A DNA stretch of 35,154 bases from an uncultured Lachnospiraceae bacterium (lineage in GTDB: Bacteria > Bacillota > Clostridia > Lachnospirales > Lachnospiraceae). Positions 1 to 7,722 of this stretch are shown piece by piece. The notes beneath the pieces are model-generated. The model searched no databases. It saw only the letters and a list, made by a program, of their open reading frames with translations, and was not told the origin of the DNA. The stretch's first letter is position 1; the number at the start of each line of letters is the position of its first letter. Location of the stretch: NCBI GenBank assembly GCA_905233695.1, contig CAJODN010000015.1, forward strand, positions 1-35,154. Direction: 5' to 3'. A program made the translations under genes and the position numbers.

Positions 1-658
1 TCTTAACGATCCTTCAGGTGAGTGGGGCGATGCTATCATGGAACTCATGAACACAGTTGATGAGACTATTCCTGATCCTGTACGTGAGACAGATAAGCCA
101 TTCCTTATGCCTGTAGAGGACGTATTCACAATCACAGGTCGTGGTACTGTTGCAACAGGTAGAGTAGAGCGTGGTACACTTCATCTTAACGACGAAGTTG
201 AGATCATCGGTGTTAAGGAAGACGTTCAGAAGACAGTTATCACAGGTATCGAGATGTTCAGAAAGCTTCTTGATGAGGCTCAGGCAGGTGATAACATTGG
301 TGCACTTCTTCGTGGTATCAACCGTGACCAGATCCAAAGAGGTCAGGTACTTGCAGTACCCGGTTCAGTAAAGTGCCATACTAAGTTCACAGCTCAGGTT
401 TACGTACTTACTAAGGATGAAGGTGGACGTCATACTCCTTTCTTCAACAACTATCGTCCTCAGTTCTACTTCAGAACAACAGACGTAACAGGTGTATGTA
501 ATCTTCCTGACGGAACAGAGATGTGTATGCCCGGTGATAACATTGAGATGACAATCGAGCTCATCCATCCTATCGCTATGGAGCAAGGTCTTACATTCGC
601 TATCAGAGAAGGTGGACGTACAGTAGGTTCAGGTAAGGTTGCTTCAATCATCGAGTAA
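1..658 (+). CDS. tuf: Elongation factor Tu, 3' part (5' end outside window)
   Basis: EF-Tu delivers aminoacyl-tRNA to the ribosome as a GTP complex. The reading frame is open from base 2, so the internal ATG at 38 is not the start. The fragment is about 218 residues against roughly 395 for a complete EF-Tu, so the G domain is mostly missing. What remains is the end of the G domain, then domain II ([18 protein letters not shown]) and domain III ([20 protein letters not shown]), ending in the typical [10 protein letters not shown] region. Codon use is strongly biased (many CTT, GGT, ACA), as expected for a highly expressed gene. A hairpin terminator follows directly. The identification is close to certain. 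Confidence 0.97.
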   Translation, partial: LNDPSGEWGDAIMELMNTVDETIPDPVRETDKPFLMPVEDVFTITGRGTVATGRVERGTLHLNDEVEIIGVKEDVQKTVITGIEMFRKLLDEAQAGDNIGALLRGINRDQIQRGQVLAVPGSVKCHTKFTAQVYVLTKDEGGRHTPFFNNYRPQFYFRTTDVTGVCNLPDGTEMCMPGDNIEMTIELIHPIAMEQGLTFAIREGGRTVGSGKVASIIE

Positions 659-680
659 TCACTGATTAATTAAGTATTTA

Positions 681-718
681 TAAGGGCTTCAGGCATTATG
701 CTTGGAACCCTTATTTTT
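681..718 (+). terminator. Rho-independent terminator of tuf
   Basis: TAAGGG at 681-686 pairs with CCCTTA at 708-713. TTC/GAA pairs and an inner AGGCA/TGCTT stem extend the hairpin, which is followed by a run of T. It sits 22 bases after the tuf stop. Confidence 0.8.
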
Positions 719-746
719 GTGCAGATAATAGTTTCTTAAATAAAAT
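717..746 (+). promoter_or_regulatory. Possible sigma-A promoter for the nudC-like gene
   Basis: TTGTGC (717-722) and TAAAAT (741-746) are separated by 18 bases. The -35 element overlaps the T-run of the tuf terminator, giving a very compact terminator-promoter junction. Both boxes are imperfect, so this is a tentative call. Confidence 0.4.
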
Positions 747-781
747 GTGTCATTAGAAAAAGGATTGTAAAAGGAGCATAA

Positions 782-1606
782 ATGATACAAGACATTTACC
801 CGAGTAAACTTAATAATCAATATGAGAATACTGAGATTGCCGAGGGCGATTATATTATGTACTTCAACGAAAAGGGGGAAATGCTGGTGCATGACGATAG
901 TGCCATGCCGGTGTTCCCGCAGTGGCAGGAAGACATCGTTTCTGTTCCCACATACCTTTTCTCCATTGACGACAAGAAGTTTTTCTTGTCAACCGGCGAA
1001 GAACCCAACGAAGACATCCTCCCCCACTACTCCTACTACTCCATTAGGGATACTCGTGACAAATTACAAGGAGCCGATGTCTATGCAGCATTTACCGCAT
1101 ACCATCTATGGAAATGGTATAGCGACAACAAGTACTGTGGCGGATGCGGACACAAATTAAATCACGATTTAAAAGAACGGGCGCTAAAATGTGATGCCTG
1201 CGGGAATATGATATTTCCCAGAATCAACCCGGCAGTCATCGTCGGAGTCATAAATGGTGACCGTATACTCATAACGAAGTACAGAACCGGCTATGCCCAT
1301 AGTGCGCTTATCGCAGGATTTACCGAGATAGGAGAGACACTTGAAGAAACGGTAGCAAGAGAAGCTATGGAAGAAGCCGGAATCAAAGTTAAAAATATAA
1401 GCTATTATAAGTCTCAGCCCTGGGGTATGGCCGAAGATATTCTTGTAGGCTTCTACTGTGAGGTGGACGGCGATACTACAATCCACATGGATGAGAACGA
1501 GCTTAAGTACGCCGAGTGGGTGAAGAGGGAAGACATAGTCCTTCAGCCCAATAACCTAAGCCTGACCAACGAGATGATGCAGATGTTTAAAGAAGGGAAA
1601 AGATGA
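782..1606 (+). CDS. nudC: NADH pyrophosphatase / NAD-cap Nudix hydrolase (NudC family)
   Basis: It is predicted to hydrolyse NAD(H) to NMN(H) and AMP; members of this family can also remove NAD caps from RNA. The protein is 274 aa. A four-cysteine zinc ribbon is present (C119, C122, C137, C140). The Nudix box runs from G179 to about I201 with all key residues (E185, R193, E194, E197, E198). It is followed by the family-specific SQPW motif at 211-214. In characterised NudC proteins SQPW is followed by Pro-Phe-Pro; here it continues GMAED, a small departure. The start at 782 is supported by AAAGGAG six bases upstream. It is probably monocistronic, because a promoter overlaps its stop codon. The family call is strong; the preferred substrate is inferred. 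Confidence 0.9.
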   Translation: MIQDIYPSKLNNQYENTEIAEGDYIMYFNEKGEMLVHDDSAMPVFPQWQEDIVSVPTYLFSIDDKKFFLSTGEEPNEDILPHYSYYSIRDTRDKLQGADVYAAFTAYHLWKWYSDNKYCGGCGHKLNHDLKERALKCDACGNMIFPRINPAVIVGVINGDRILITKYRTGYAHSALIAGFTEIGETLEETVAREAMEEAGIKVKNISYYKSQPWGMAEDILVGFYCEVDGDTTIHMDENELKYAEWVKREDIVLQPNNLSLTNEMMQMFKEGKR

Positions 1607-1632
1607 CAAGAAAACTAATTTAATGTTATAAT
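1603..1632 (+). promoter_or_regulatory. Sigma-A-type promoter for the EEP phosphatase gene
   Basis: ATGACA (1603-1608) and a perfect TATAAT (1627-1632) are separated by 18 bases. The -35 box contains the TGA stop codon of the preceding gene. The predicted transcript would start about 55 bases before the ATG at 1696. Confidence 0.6.
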
Positions 1633-1695
1633 GTCTGTATGTATAGGGTTTTTACAAAGTGATACGAAAATGTATTACAAGGAGAGGGGGTTACT

Positions 1696-2751
1696 ATGAA
1701 GAAATTTCTAATTGTACTCGGGTGTATTATAGGAGTTATCATCCTTGCTATTGCGGCGGCACTTCTCACATATCGTGTTAAGGAATACAGACCTGACGAC
1801 GTTGAGGATGTATCCGTTGAGAATCAGCAGAGCAGAATGCTTAAGTCTGACGAGACAGTGTCTATTATGACATATAACACCGGCTACGGCGCGCTTTCCA
1901 AGGATCAGGATTGCTACTTTGACGGCGGTCAGACCGTTGTTCCCGAGAGCATCGATATTATCAATAAGAATGTCGAAGGAATGGTTAATACAGTTAAGGA
2001 GCAGAATACCGATCTCTATTTCCTTCAGGAAGTAGACAGGGATGCTAAGAGAAGTTACAATATGGATCAGCTTCCGTTATATCAGAAGGCTACGAACTAT
2101 GCCACAATGTTCGCATGTAACTTCAAGGTGTTCTATGTGCCCTTTAATAAGGGTATGGGAAATGTTGAAGCCGGTATCGTAACTATGTCAAAATACAAGG
2201 TTGATTCGGCTACGCGTTATCAGCTTCCTATATCATTCAGCTGGCCCGTATCTATGATGAACCTTAAGAGATGTCTCCTAGAGACAAGAATTCCTATTGA
2301 CGGAAGCGATAAAGAGCTTGTTCTTGTTAACTTACATCTCGAAGCATATGACTCGGGAGAAGGTAAGATTGCACAGACGAAGCAGTTAATGGACCTACTC
2401 TCTAAGGAGTATAAGAAGGGTAATTATGTAATAGCAGGCGGTGACTTTAACCAGACATTTGAACCTGTTAAGGACAAGTATCCTCTTACACAAGATACTA
2501 TCCAAAATGAGAAGTGGGCTCCCGGTATTATAGAGAATAAGGACTTGGCGGAAGGATTCACATTTGCGGTAACGGATAATGCGGCAACATGTCGTCTCGA
2601 CGACCACGTACTTGATGAGACTACACAGCTTTACATAATCGACGGATTTATCGTATCTGATAATATCGAGGTACAAGAGGTTACTAACCTTGACAAGGGC
2701 TTTGAGTTCACCGATCACAACCCTGTTAAGATGGTATTCAAGATGAAGTAA
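1696..2751 (+). CDS. Membrane-anchored endonuclease/exonuclease/phosphatase family protein
   Basis: This is a metal-dependent phosphoesterase-fold protein of 351 aa. Residues 1-24 form a signal anchor or signal peptide (charged MKK, then a long hydrophobic stretch), so the enzyme domain is probably outside the membrane. Family landmarks in order are MTYNTGYG, the metal-binding glutamate in FLQEVD (about 108-113), LVNLHLEA, GGDFNQ (about 248-253), IDGFIV and the catalytic His region FTDHNP near the end. The start is supported by a strong AAGGAGAGGGGG. It lies 106 bases ahead of a channel gene. The substrate (nucleic acid, inositol phosphate, phospholipid) cannot be read from sequence. A frame-shifted hydrophilic tail may follow the stop (see findings). 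Confidence 0.85.
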   Translation: MKKFLIVLGCIIGVIILAIAAALLTYRVKEYRPDDVEDVSVENQQSRMLKSDETVSIMTYNTGYGALSKDQDCYFDGGQTVVPESIDIINKNVEGMVNTVKEQNTDLYFLQEVDRDAKRSYNMDQLPLYQKATNYATMFACNFKVFYVPFNKGMGNVEAGIVTMSKYKVDSATRYQLPISFSWPVSMMNLKRCLLETRIPIDGSDKELVLVNLHLEAYDSGEGKIAQTKQLMDLLSKEYKKGNYVIAGGDFNQTFEPVKDKYPLTQDTIQNEKWAPGIIENKDLAEGFTFAVTDNAATCRLDDHVLDETTQLYIIDGFIVSDNIEVQEVTNLDKGFEFTDHNPVKMVFKMK

Positions 2752-2857
2752 AGTTAAAGCCACGGAATTAATATCCAAGAAGAGAACTGCCAAGAACGGA
2801 AATCCGGAAAATACAGACAACAAGACTAAAGACAATAAATCCAACGAGGTATAGAAA

Positions 2858-3280
2858 ATGTTCAAGAATACTAAGATGCTCTGGAGAGTAATAAGAAGGT
2901 TGCAATTTGACAAGATTTTTCTTGTCTTCCTACTTGTCTATTGTGTAGTTGCACTTGTTATATGGTGGATTGAGCCGGGTATCGATAAAGTGGGTGATGC
3001 ATTCTGGTATACATTTGCGGCATGTACATCAATCGGCTTCGGAGACGTGGTGGTGACATCTGTTCTCGCAAGAGTACTTACGGTGATAATAACGGTTTAC
3101 GAGCTTTTTATCGTGTCACTTTTTTCCGGCGTAATCGTAAGCTATTATCTTGAACTTATAAGAAGGAAAGAGAATGAGATGGTAGCCAAAGTTGTGGACA
3201 AGTTAGAGCATGTATCCGAGCTTCCGCCGGAAGAGCTTAAAGAAATAGAAAAGAAAGCCAAGAAGCTGGCAGACCTGTAG
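2858..3280 (+). CDS. Two-TM potassium channel (KcsA/Ion_trans_2 type)
   Basis: This 140-aa protein is a minimal ion channel: TM1 about 19-37, a pore helix and selectivity filter TSIGFGD at 57-63, and TM2 about 71-99. It ends in a charged, probably coiled-coil tail (EELKEIEKKAKKLADL). The filter has the GFGD form, a known variant of the canonical GYGD, so potassium selectivity is likely. No RCK or cyclic-nucleotide domain is attached. GAGG at 2846-2849 serves as the ribosome binding site. Gating cannot be deduced. Confidence in the family is high; it forms a tetramer if it behaves like its relatives. Confidence 0.88.
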   Translation: MFKNTKMLWRVIRRLQFDKIFLVFLLVYCVVALVIWWIEPGIDKVGDAFWYTFAACTSIGFGDVVVTSVLARVLTVIITVYELFIVSLFSGVIVSYYLELIRRKENEMVAKVVDKLEHVSELPPEELKEIEKKAKKLADL

Positions 3281-3362
3281 AGTTCCTTAACAGACTTACC
3301 GACAAATTGCCCAAAAACAACAAGTGAAAGTTGTAAGGTCAATTAACCGAGTTACCCTTAAG

Positions 3363-3391
3363 TTTTCAGAGAAACAACCGAAATATATATT
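3363..3391 (+). promoter_or_regulatory. Promoter-like pair ahead of the hairpin-rich region
   Basis: TTTTCA (3363-3368) and TATATT (3386-3391) are 17 bases apart. The -10 matches 5 of 6 consensus bases and the -35 matches 4 of 6. The region is AT-rich, so chance occurrence is possible. Confidence 0.35.
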
Positions 3392-3520
3392 GAATAGAAA
3401 AATTACTTGCAACAGTCTTAGCAAGCTTAGCCGAGCTCCATTGTCGGCGTAACAGGAAGTTATTTCGGTGATGTGAATGGAAGAGTAACTTAGATGAGTA
3501 AGTAGGAAGGAACAATTAAA

Positions 3521-3541
3521 ATGAAACCATTAAATGCTTAA
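3521..3541 (+). promoter_or_regulatory. Mini-ORF MKPLNA with ribosome binding site
   Basis: AGGAAGG at 3504-3510 lies 10 bases before ATG, followed by six sense codons and TAA. The stop directly abuts the 5' arm of the terminator at 3544, an arrangement seen in leader peptides and in short-peptide RNAs. Confidence 0.3.
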
Positions 3542-3543
3542 GT

Positions 3544-3577
3544 GGCGTATTCCGAAATCGGGGATGCGTCTTTTTTT
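3544..3577 (+). terminator. Rho-independent terminator
   Basis: A 10-bp stem (3544-3553 with 3561-3570, a few G-T pairs) is followed immediately by seven T (3571-3577). Confidence 0.8.
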
Positions 3578-3578
3578 G

Positions 3579-3607
3579 TTGAATACTTGTAAAGTCTATA
3601 TTATAAT
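3579..3607 (+). promoter_or_regulatory. Promoter of the thrE-like operon
   Basis: TTGAAT (3579-3584), a 17-base spacer and perfect TATAAT (3602-3607). It begins two bases after the T-run of the preceding terminator. It gives a short 5' leader before the GTG at 3653. Confidence 0.6.
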
Positions 3608-3652
3608 CTATAATGGCTGATAATGAAATGAGAGCCAAAGTGAGGAGATATC

Positions 3653-4420
3653 GTGAAAGATATAGATTATATAGTGGACTTTTCGACACATCTCGGTCGG
3701 GAAATGCTTTTTGCCGGAGCCAATCTGGAACGAACCAACGAGACAATGGAGAAAGTATGTAAAGCATACGGGCTTCATGAGATAAGTATATTCTCTCTCA
3801 GCACCATGATATCGGTAAGCGCCAAGAACTTAGACGGCGAAGCGGAGACGAGACAGGTGTCGGTTCCGGGACAATCGATTCATCTTATTAAGCTAAGGAA
3901 ATTATATGACTTGGCCCACAAGGTAATAGAGGAGAAGACAGACCCGTCACTTCTTCAGGATATGTTATATGAGACGGTTATGGTGCCCTCGTACAATGCC
4001 TGGATTGAGATGCTGGGGTTCGTAATTGCACTTACAACCTTATGCCGTATATTCGGCGGAGGCTGGCAAGAGCTAATAGTTGTAGCGCTTTGTACGGTGC
4101 TGTCATTCTGGCTTTGCAGACCGCTAAGGAGAGCGAATCTTAACAGGATAATAATTAACGTTGTCAATATGTTCATCACAACGGCAATATTTTTCTTCAC
4201 GGTGTGGATAGGCTTTACCACGGAGATGATGGCGATGCTGACGTCGATGTCACTTATGTTCATCCCCGGAATACCCCTTGTTAATTCCATGAGAAATATC
4301 CTGTGTGGCAACGAGATGAACGGTATACTTGAATTCCTTAAAGTAATACTTGAGACCTTGACGATCTGCTTCGGCGTATTCATTGCATACGCTATATTCG
4401 GGAGGTGGTACACATGGTAG
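3653..4420 (+). CDS. Threonine/serine exporter ThrE, N-terminal subunit (DUF1212 type)
   Basis: This is one half of a split ThrE-type exporter, which in single-chain relatives exports threonine and serine. It has 255 aa. Residues 1 to about 110 are a soluble domain with the family pattern (LGREMLFAGANLERTNETM, then SLSTMISV). About five hydrophobic segments follow, including LMFIPGIPLVNSMRN, the region conserved in the family. It starts at GTG 3653 with GGAG nine bases upstream. It overlaps the next gene, which encodes the partner half, so the two are translationally coupled. The family assignment is confident; the transported substrate is inferred from family and not shown. Confidence 0.85.
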   Translation: MKDIDYIVDFSTHLGREMLFAGANLERTNETMEKVCKAYGLHEISIFSLSTMISVSAKNLDGEAETRQVSVPGQSIHLIKLRKLYDLAHKVIEEKTDPSLLQDMLYETVMVPSYNAWIEMLGFVIALTTLCRIFGGGWQELIVVALCTVLSFWLCRPLRRANLNRIIINVVNMFITTAIFFFTVWIGFTTEMMAMLTSMSLMFIPGIPLVNSMRNILCGNEMNGILEFLKVILETLTICFGVFIAYAIFGRWYTW

Positions 4421-4878
4421 AGAACATGGAACTTATTATACTGTCCTTCCTAGCGTCAATCGGATTCGCAATTGTATTTCAAGTTAGGGGAAGAGACTTG
4501 CTTCTCGCGGGACTCGGCGGAGCCATAACGAGATTTGTCTATATAATCTTCATGGCATTCATCCCCTACAGAATTGTGTATGCGGGGCTTGCGGCAATTG
4601 TTGCTGCATTCTATGCGGAGATTGTGGCGACGAAAAAGAAGACTCCCGCAACGGTATTCTTATATCCGTCGATTATACCTCTAATACCCGCGGATCTAAT
4701 CTACTATACAATGGGCGGACTTGTCTTAAGCGACACTGATACATTTTACAATAACGGCATAGATTGCCTCCTCGCCCTTGTGGGAATAAGCGTAGGCTTC
4801 GTTGTGGCTTCAACCATATCTTATTATATAAGAAAGGTCGCAGCCATGAAGAACGTAAAAGCCGATGAGAAAGCATAA
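4414..4878 (+). CDS. Threonine/serine exporter, C-terminal subunit (ThrE_2/DUF3815 type)
   Basis: This is a small membrane protein of 154 aa with about four to five TM segments, the partner of the preceding ThrE half. Family features include GLGGAITRFVY and YPSIIPLIPADLIYY. A GTG at 4405 is possible, but GGAGG at 4401-4405 is ideally placed for the ATG at 4414, so 4414 is chosen. This gives a 7-base overlap with the upstream gene. The final residues are lysine-rich (MKNVKADEKA) and cytosolic. Together the pair reconstitutes the usual 10-TM single-chain ThrE layout. Confidence 0.82.
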   Translation: MVENMELIILSFLASIGFAIVFQVRGRDLLLAGLGGAITRFVYIIFMAFIPYRIVYAGLAAIVAAFYAEIVATKKKTPATVFLYPSIIPLIPADLIYYTMGGLVLSDTDTFYNNGIDCLLALVGISVGFVVASTISYYIRKVAAMKNVKADEKA

Positions 4879-4901
4879 ATTAACTTAAAAAGGAAGAAGA
4901 A

Positions 4902-6716
4902 ATGACTATTATAACCACAATACTTGCAATACTATCAGGCGTAGCCCTGTTTCTGTTCGGAATGTCACTTATGGGTAACGGGTTACAGAGAGTTGCGGGT
5001 AACAGTTTAGAAAAGGTATTATTCAGGCTGACAAGTACACCCATTAAGGGCGTGCTTCTCGGTACTGCCGTAACGGCGGTAATCCAGTCATCAAGTGCAA
5101 CGTCTGTTATGGTTGTCGGTTTCGTCAACGCAGGAATGATGAAGGTTGCACAAGGTATCGGCGTAATAATGGGTGCCAACATCGGTACATCAATTACGGG
5201 CTGGATTCTCTGTCTGTCATATATCGAAGGAAGCGAAGGTATAGCGGCACTTCTGTCAACGGCCACGATTTCGGCGGTTGTTGCCATAATCGGTGTAGTT
5301 CTTAAGCTCTTTACGAAGCATACGAGATACCATAATATCGGAGACATAATGATTGGTTTTGCAATCCTCATGGTAGGAATGCAACAGATGTCGGGAGCGG
5401 TTGCTCCTCTTAAGGATAACGAGAATTTCGTTGGTATCCTTACGGCATTTACCAATCCTGCCCTCGGTATCTTAGTAGGTATCCTCTTCACGGCGATACT
5501 TCAGTCGGCTTCCGCTTCTATCGGTGTGCTTCAGGCACTGTCGGTAACGGGCGCAATCACATTCCAGTCGGCGCTTCCGATTATCCTCGGTATCGGAATC
5601 GGTGCATCGGTACCCGTTCTTATATCAGCGATCGGAACCAACACCAACGCCAAGAGAACGGCTCTTGTCTATCTGGTAAATGATATGCTGGGCGCACTAA
5701 TCTGGGGAGGCGTCTTCTACATTACATCGGCCTTTATAGATATACCGTTTATCGATCAGACCATGTCGCCTGTTCTTATTGCGCTGCTTAATACGGTATA
5801 CAGAGTGCTTACCGTAATAGTTCTGTTCCCGTTTGTGAAGGCAATAGAGAAGCTGGTTACGGTGCTTATAAAAGAAAAGAAGGACGAATCTCCCGAGCAG
5901 GCAGACTTCGAGCTTCTCGAGGAGAGATTCTTCGGAATCCCCGAGCTTGCAATTTCACAGAGTCATAAATGTATTAACGGTATGGCGAGAACTGCGCAGA
6001 AGAACGTATCGAGAGCAACAAGTCTTATCGGTAATTATTCTGAGGAGCGATTCGATAAAGTATGTAAGAAAGAAGATGTCCTGGATAAATATGAGGATCA
6101 CTTGGGAACCTACTTAATGCGTGTATCCAAGACACAGATGAACTTAAAGCAATCAAAGCAGGTATCTAAGTTCCTTCATACCATAAGCGACTTCGAGAGA
6201 CTTGGAGACCACGCTATGAATATAGCATTTATCTGTAAAGATATGAGTGAAAAGGGAGTCGAATTCTCCGGTGACGCTGAAGAAGAATTTGATGTAATTA
6301 AAGCTGCTACGGAGGAAATTGTTGATATTGCGGTAACATCCTTCCAGAATGACGATTGGGAGAAGGCCGTACACGTTGAGCCCCTCCGCGAGTGGATCGG
6401 TAAGATATGCGCAAGCAGTAGAAGTAATCACGTAGCAAGACTTCAGGAAGGTCGGTGCGAGATTAAGACGGGTATCGTATTCAACGACCTTATTATGAAT
6501 TACGAACGTATCTCGGCTCACTGTTCTAACATTGCCGCGGCTACAATTGAAGCCGAGCAATCGCATTTCAACACACATGAGATGATTAGTGAGATCAGGC
6601 ATAATAAGGATGCCGAGTATAAATTTGATTATAAGACTTACGCCGAGAAATTCGCGATTGAGGAAGCATCGGAAGAGGAAGGTAAGAAGAGAGGCAGAAA
6701 GGCAGCCAACGCGTAG
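4902..6716 (+). CDS. Na/Pi cotransporter family protein with C-terminal PhoU domain
   Basis: This 604-aa protein belongs to the sodium-phosphate symporter family (NptA/YjbB-like). Residues 1 to about 310 contain two inverted membrane repeats, each marked by a QSS-type motif: QSSSATS at 62-68 and QSASAS at 201-206. A soluble PhoU-like helical domain follows (about 345-560), with QSKQVSKFLHTISDFERLGDHAMNIA as one repeat. The C-terminus is basic and glutamate-rich. In bacteria such proteins move phosphate across the membrane, and several act in efflux or low-affinity uptake; direction cannot be read here. It lies 23 bases after the exporter pair with AAAGGAAG as the ribosome binding site, so co-transcription is likely. 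Confidence 0.88.
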   Translation: MTIITTILAILSGVALFLFGMSLMGNGLQRVAGNSLEKVLFRLTSTPIKGVLLGTAVTAVIQSSSATSVMVVGFVNAGMMKVAQGIGVIMGANIGTSITGWILCLSYIEGSEGIAALLSTATISAVVAIIGVVLKLFTKHTRYHNIGDIMIGFAILMVGMQQMSGAVAPLKDNENFVGILTAFTNPALGILVGILFTAILQSASASIGVLQALSVTGAITFQSALPIILGIGIGASVPVLISAIGTNTNAKRTALVYLVNDMLGALIWGGVFYITSAFIDIPFIDQTMSPVLIALLNTVYRVLTVIVLFPFVKAIEKLVTVLIKEKKDESPEQADFELLEERFFGIPELAISQSHKCINGMARTAQKNVSRATSLIGNYSEERFDKVCKKEDVLDKYEDHLGTYLMRVSKTQMNLKQSKQVSKFLHTISDFERLGDHAMNIAFICKDMSEKGVEFSGDAEEEFDVIKAATEEIVDIAVTSFQNDDWEKAVHVEPLREWIGKICASSRSNHVARLQEGRCEIKTGIVFNDLIMNYERISAHCSNIAAATIEAEQSHFNTHEMISEIRHNKDAEYKFDYKTYAEKFAIEEASEEEGKKRGRKAANA

Positions 6717-6759
6717 AACGGGAAAGCTACACATTTACAAGAATAACCCGAGTTAATGT

Positions 6760-7710
6760 ATGATTAATAAAATCAAGAGTATCATAGAGAAGATCAAGAA
6801 TACCAAAATATATAAATTCATTGAGAGAATTGTTAACTGGGGTATGAACCTGGTATTCCCCGAGCCGACACCGGTGCCGGAGGGGGAACCCTACTGTACC
6901 GGAAAAGGAATGGCGAAGAAGGCTCTCTACTACGGGATAATGATTGTTGCCGGTCTTTTAGGGTATCTGGTTCTTCACTATTTGCTTGTATATGTCCTTG
7001 ACCTTCCGACCGTCACCATTGATTTGGAGAGTAGAAACGAGTATGCGACGTTTTTTGAAAACGGAACATATTCACTTACGGCTATTGAATGGATGATTTT
7101 CTTCATTACCTTTCTGTCGGTGTCACTTACGCCGATCTTAAGATATTTACCATGGGGAGCCGTATACTTCTTTGACGGACTTTACTGTGTGTCGGTGGGA
7201 TACAATACGGCGTTCATGTATCTGGAAGTTGCCAAGGAAGATATGCGAGCCGCGGTTCTGACTCTTATTATAAGTGGGGTGCTTTGTACCATACCGTACC
7301 TGTTTTTCAGGATTATGAAGGTGAAGCTTCCGAAAGCTTTTACGAATACAGTATATGCACTTTACTGGATTATTGTAATGGGAGCGGCAATACTTCGTGT
7401 CCTTTGCTTTATTCCGGTTCTGGGAGATGTGGCATCGTTCTTTCTTAATCTGTATAATCTTCCGGGCGCCGGTGAATTTTTACTCCTCGGAAGGGTTATA
7501 ATTTACTTTCTCTTCATGTTCCTGTGGCTGGAGAGAATGCTTGACTTTGTTACGATTAAGGCGCCGAAAAAGTACGAATGGACAATGACTTTCCATCTCG
7601 TATATTCGGCCACAATAATGATTAACTATTGCTTCATATTCATCGCCGCCAATATCGATGCAGTAGTGAAGGTTCTTAAGGGACTTCTCGGAGGTGGCAT
7701 AGTTAAATAA
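6760..7710 (+). CDS. Uncharacterised seven-TM membrane protein
   Basis: I do not recognise this 316-aa protein. It starts with a basic amphipathic helix (1-30) and a Pro/Glu-rich linker (33-44). About seven hydrophobic segments follow (55-80, 107-127, 132-155, 163-184, 195-219, 240-262, 276-298). Cys45 sits in the linker. No catalytic motif is evident. The ribosome binding site is weak (GAG seven bases before ATG), so translation may depend on coupling to the upstream transporter gene 43 bases away. It is followed 12 bases later by the esterase gene. Codon use matches its neighbours, so transfer is not indicated. A transporter accessory or membrane-remodelling role would be guesswork. Confidence 0.75.
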   Translation: MINKIKSIIEKIKNTKIYKFIERIVNWGMNLVFPEPTPVPEGEPYCTGKGMAKKALYYGIMIVAGLLGYLVLHYLLVYVLDLPTVTIDLESRNEYATFFENGTYSLTAIEWMIFFITFLSVSLTPILRYLPWGAVYFFDGLYCVSVGYNTAFMYLEVAKEDMRAAVLTLIISGVLCTIPYLFFRIMKVKLPKAFTNTVYALYWIIVMGAAILRVLCFIPVLGDVASFFLNLYNLPGAGEFLLLGRVIIYFLFMFLWLERMLDFVTIKAPKKYEWTMTFHLVYSATIMINYCFIFIAANIDAVVKVLKGLLGGGIVK

Positions 7711-7722
7711 TGGAGGATTTAC

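Larger units (their letters stand above)
3398..3577 (+). ncRNA. Candidate structured small RNA or leader, about 180 nt
   Basis: Three adjacent hairpins are visible: CTTGC/GCAAG (3407-3425), TTAGCCGA/TCGGC-TAA (about 3428-3453) and AAGTTA/TAACTT (about 3459-3493). A mini-ORF and an intrinsic terminator follow. No known riboswitch or housekeeping RNA was recognised. A separate promoter for the next genes lies after the terminator, which favours an independent short transcript, but a read-through leader is also possible. Confidence 0.35.
3281..3652. other. 372-base region without a protein gene; hairpin-rich, candidate small RNA locus
   Basis: No ORF of credible length fits. The region contains a weak hairpin (ACAAC/GTTGT near 3319-3336), a promoter-like pair at 3363-3391, three consecutive hairpins between about 3406 and 3493, a 6-codon mini-ORF with a ribosome binding site (3521-3541), a terminator (3544-3577) and the promoter of the next operon (3579-3607). 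Confidence 0.6.

Noticed and set aside
3398-3577. T-box riboswitch ahead of the thrE-like genes
   Set aside because: GTGG near 3542 and a T-box-like terminator are present, but the conserved sequence that should follow the GTGG (ACCGCG) is absent and I could not place a specifier stem. The thrE-like promoter also lies after the terminator.
4880-5491. 203-residue ORF on the - strand opposite the Na/Pi transporter gene
   Set aside because: It is a codon-bias shadow of the + strand gene. No ribosome binding site or family motif is present. The same applies to long antisense frames at 2395-2913, 20178-21005, 29459-30184 and 31480-32088.
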